A program made the translations under genes and the position numbers. Below the pieces are notes generated by a model, which did no database searches, was not told where the DNA came from, and saw only the letters and a list, made by a program, of their open reading frames with translations. From the NCBI RefSeq assembly GCF_901709675.1, contig NC_051102.1, forward strand, positions 9,059,412 through 9,123,411: a stretch of 64,000 bases of DNA, read 5' to 3'. The stretch is from Syngnathus acus. Taxonomy: Eukaryota > Chordata > Actinopteri > Syngnathiformes > Syngnathidae. Shown here in pieces: positions 62,842-64,000 of the stretch; the stretch's first letter is position 1; each line of letters begins with the position of its first letter.

Positions 62842-64000
62842 AGTGCAAGTGTTGCCTTTCTGACGTGCGCCAAAGTGTGAGACTTTGTGGGCGCTTTGGC
62901 AGGAGCGTTCTCAGGGGCTCATTTAAAGCGATATAATTACACAGCCCCCCAGTATTCTACCATCAAAAAGCAGCAGAACGGATGGCTCGTTCAGAGATAA
63001 CTTAAAACCTCGGCGGTGTTGTGACGCCAACGTCGGCAAAGAACCGAGCCAGCCTTTTGTTGGAACTGGACTCTTGGAGACAGATGTTAGAGAGGAGCTG
63101 CAATGTGCAGGATGTGTGTGGAATTGCATTTTTCTTTTTTTTTTTTTTTTTTTAAATAATCAACAGACTTTATATCCAAAGTCCTCAGGAGGAAAAGCGG
63201 CTTCACAAACTTAGTAAGCAAGATGATACAATTGCGGAGTCCAGAATGAAATGATAGGAATCCGTTGCTACCCAAAACAGCAGCACCAACACGCATAATC
63301 CAATTCTTTGAAATTGTGGATAAACCGTGTTTTGACTGTAGTATGCCACTTATCTCTCCTTAATGTATATAAAGCCAGCCCCGTCTGCAGTTGAGTAACA
63401 AAGCTGAGATTTGTGGAAATATTTCTTCATGTCTTCCCGCTCTGCCTGTAGTTGGGTGCAAACTCCACATTGTTAGGCAGCACATTTCTCCTACTGAAGG
63501 AGACCTGGGAGACCTCTTATGGCATTCAATATGGGCGCCCGAGCGTGAGATCCAGATCCATTTGGCCGGCAGATCCGCTGGGAGTGTCTGGGGGTAACCC
63601 AATCTCTCACAACGGCACTCCACATCCGCGCAGCCATCTTTTCACCGCCCAACAGTGTCAGCAAAATGGACGCCGCAAACCTTAGGATTCGCTCCAGGGT
63701 TTAATGTTGTTGTGTAGTCCAGGTAACTTTATGGACACTATTTTGCTGGTGTCTACAAATTGCAAATGCTGAAATAGTGATGGTGGCAAAAAGGACAGAT
63801 GGGTCGATAGAAAGATAGATTAGCACTGCACCTCTCGCTTCGTTTGTCTCAGTCATACCATTCCCCTTTTTAATTCCGAGCTTCCCATTCATCCCCGCCA
63901 TTTTTTTTTTTTCATCCTTTTACCCTCACACACGCCTCCCTCCGCCCCCCTTAGCATGGCTTGTATTGTAAACAGCTCACAAAAGCATGACAAGGTCTCG

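Larger units (their letters stand above)
60901..64000. other. Downstream intergenic sequence
   Basis: No coding region is recognised between the znf521 poly(A) signal and the window end. Contents are a (TTTA)n repeat at 60969-60992, a CCAAT/CRE-like cluster at 61054-61161 with a splice-donor-like site at 61369, an AC repeat at 62803-62837, and a poly(T) run at 63133-63154. AT-rich unique sequence fills the rest. Confidence 0.7.

Overview
This is a vertebrate nuclear window, almost certainly from a teleost fish. It carries the 3' portion of a single protein-coding gene on the + strand, the 30-zinc-finger transcription co-factor ZNF521 (EHZF/Evi3 family). The evidence is a 3.5-kb exon packed with C2H2 fingers, followed by four short exons with consensus GT/AG junctions in matching phase. 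The translated text follows vertebrate ZNF521 rather than its paralogue ZNF423. Examples are the serine/threonine linker after the seventh finger of the large exon, and the C-terminus ending LTQHSS. Teleost origin is inferred from an 87-bp intron, dense microsatellites and relics of interspersed repeats that are common in fish. The species cannot be fixed from this sequence.

Layout: 1-16895 is the 3' part of a large upstream intron with no coding exon that I can recognise. 16896-20380 is the large exon, with 25 canonical fingers and one degenerate finger. 20381-20467 is an 87-bp intron and 20468-20552 an 85-bp exon. 20553-44711 is a 24.2-kb intron rich in TAAT-type, octamer-like and other regulatory-looking blocks. 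44712-44843, 50204-50319 and 59683-59712 are the last three coding exons. 59713 to about 60900 is the 3' UTR, ending at an ATTAAA signal. 60901-64000 is downstream sequence that includes a compact promoter-like CCAAT/CRE cluster followed by a good splice donor. The coding part in the window is 1281 complete codons plus a split Asp codon and the stop. The N-terminal exons, which in the family carry the NuRD-recruiting motif and the first finger, lie upstream of the window.

The most notable observations are structural. A decayed duplication of the end of intron 6 plus the start of the 116-bp exon lies about 0.5 kb upstream of the functional copy. Two copies of a TA-flanked palindromic transposon (168 bp and 799 bp) have a length difference explained by one internal deletion between 42-bp direct repeats. 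A splice donor is built into a (GT)9 microsatellite. The NF-Y/CRE-like cluster beyond the poly(A) site may start an unannotated transcript. No bacterial genes, CRISPR array, tRNA or rRNA gene was seen. Conserved-element calls rest on sequence character only, because no alignment could be run.
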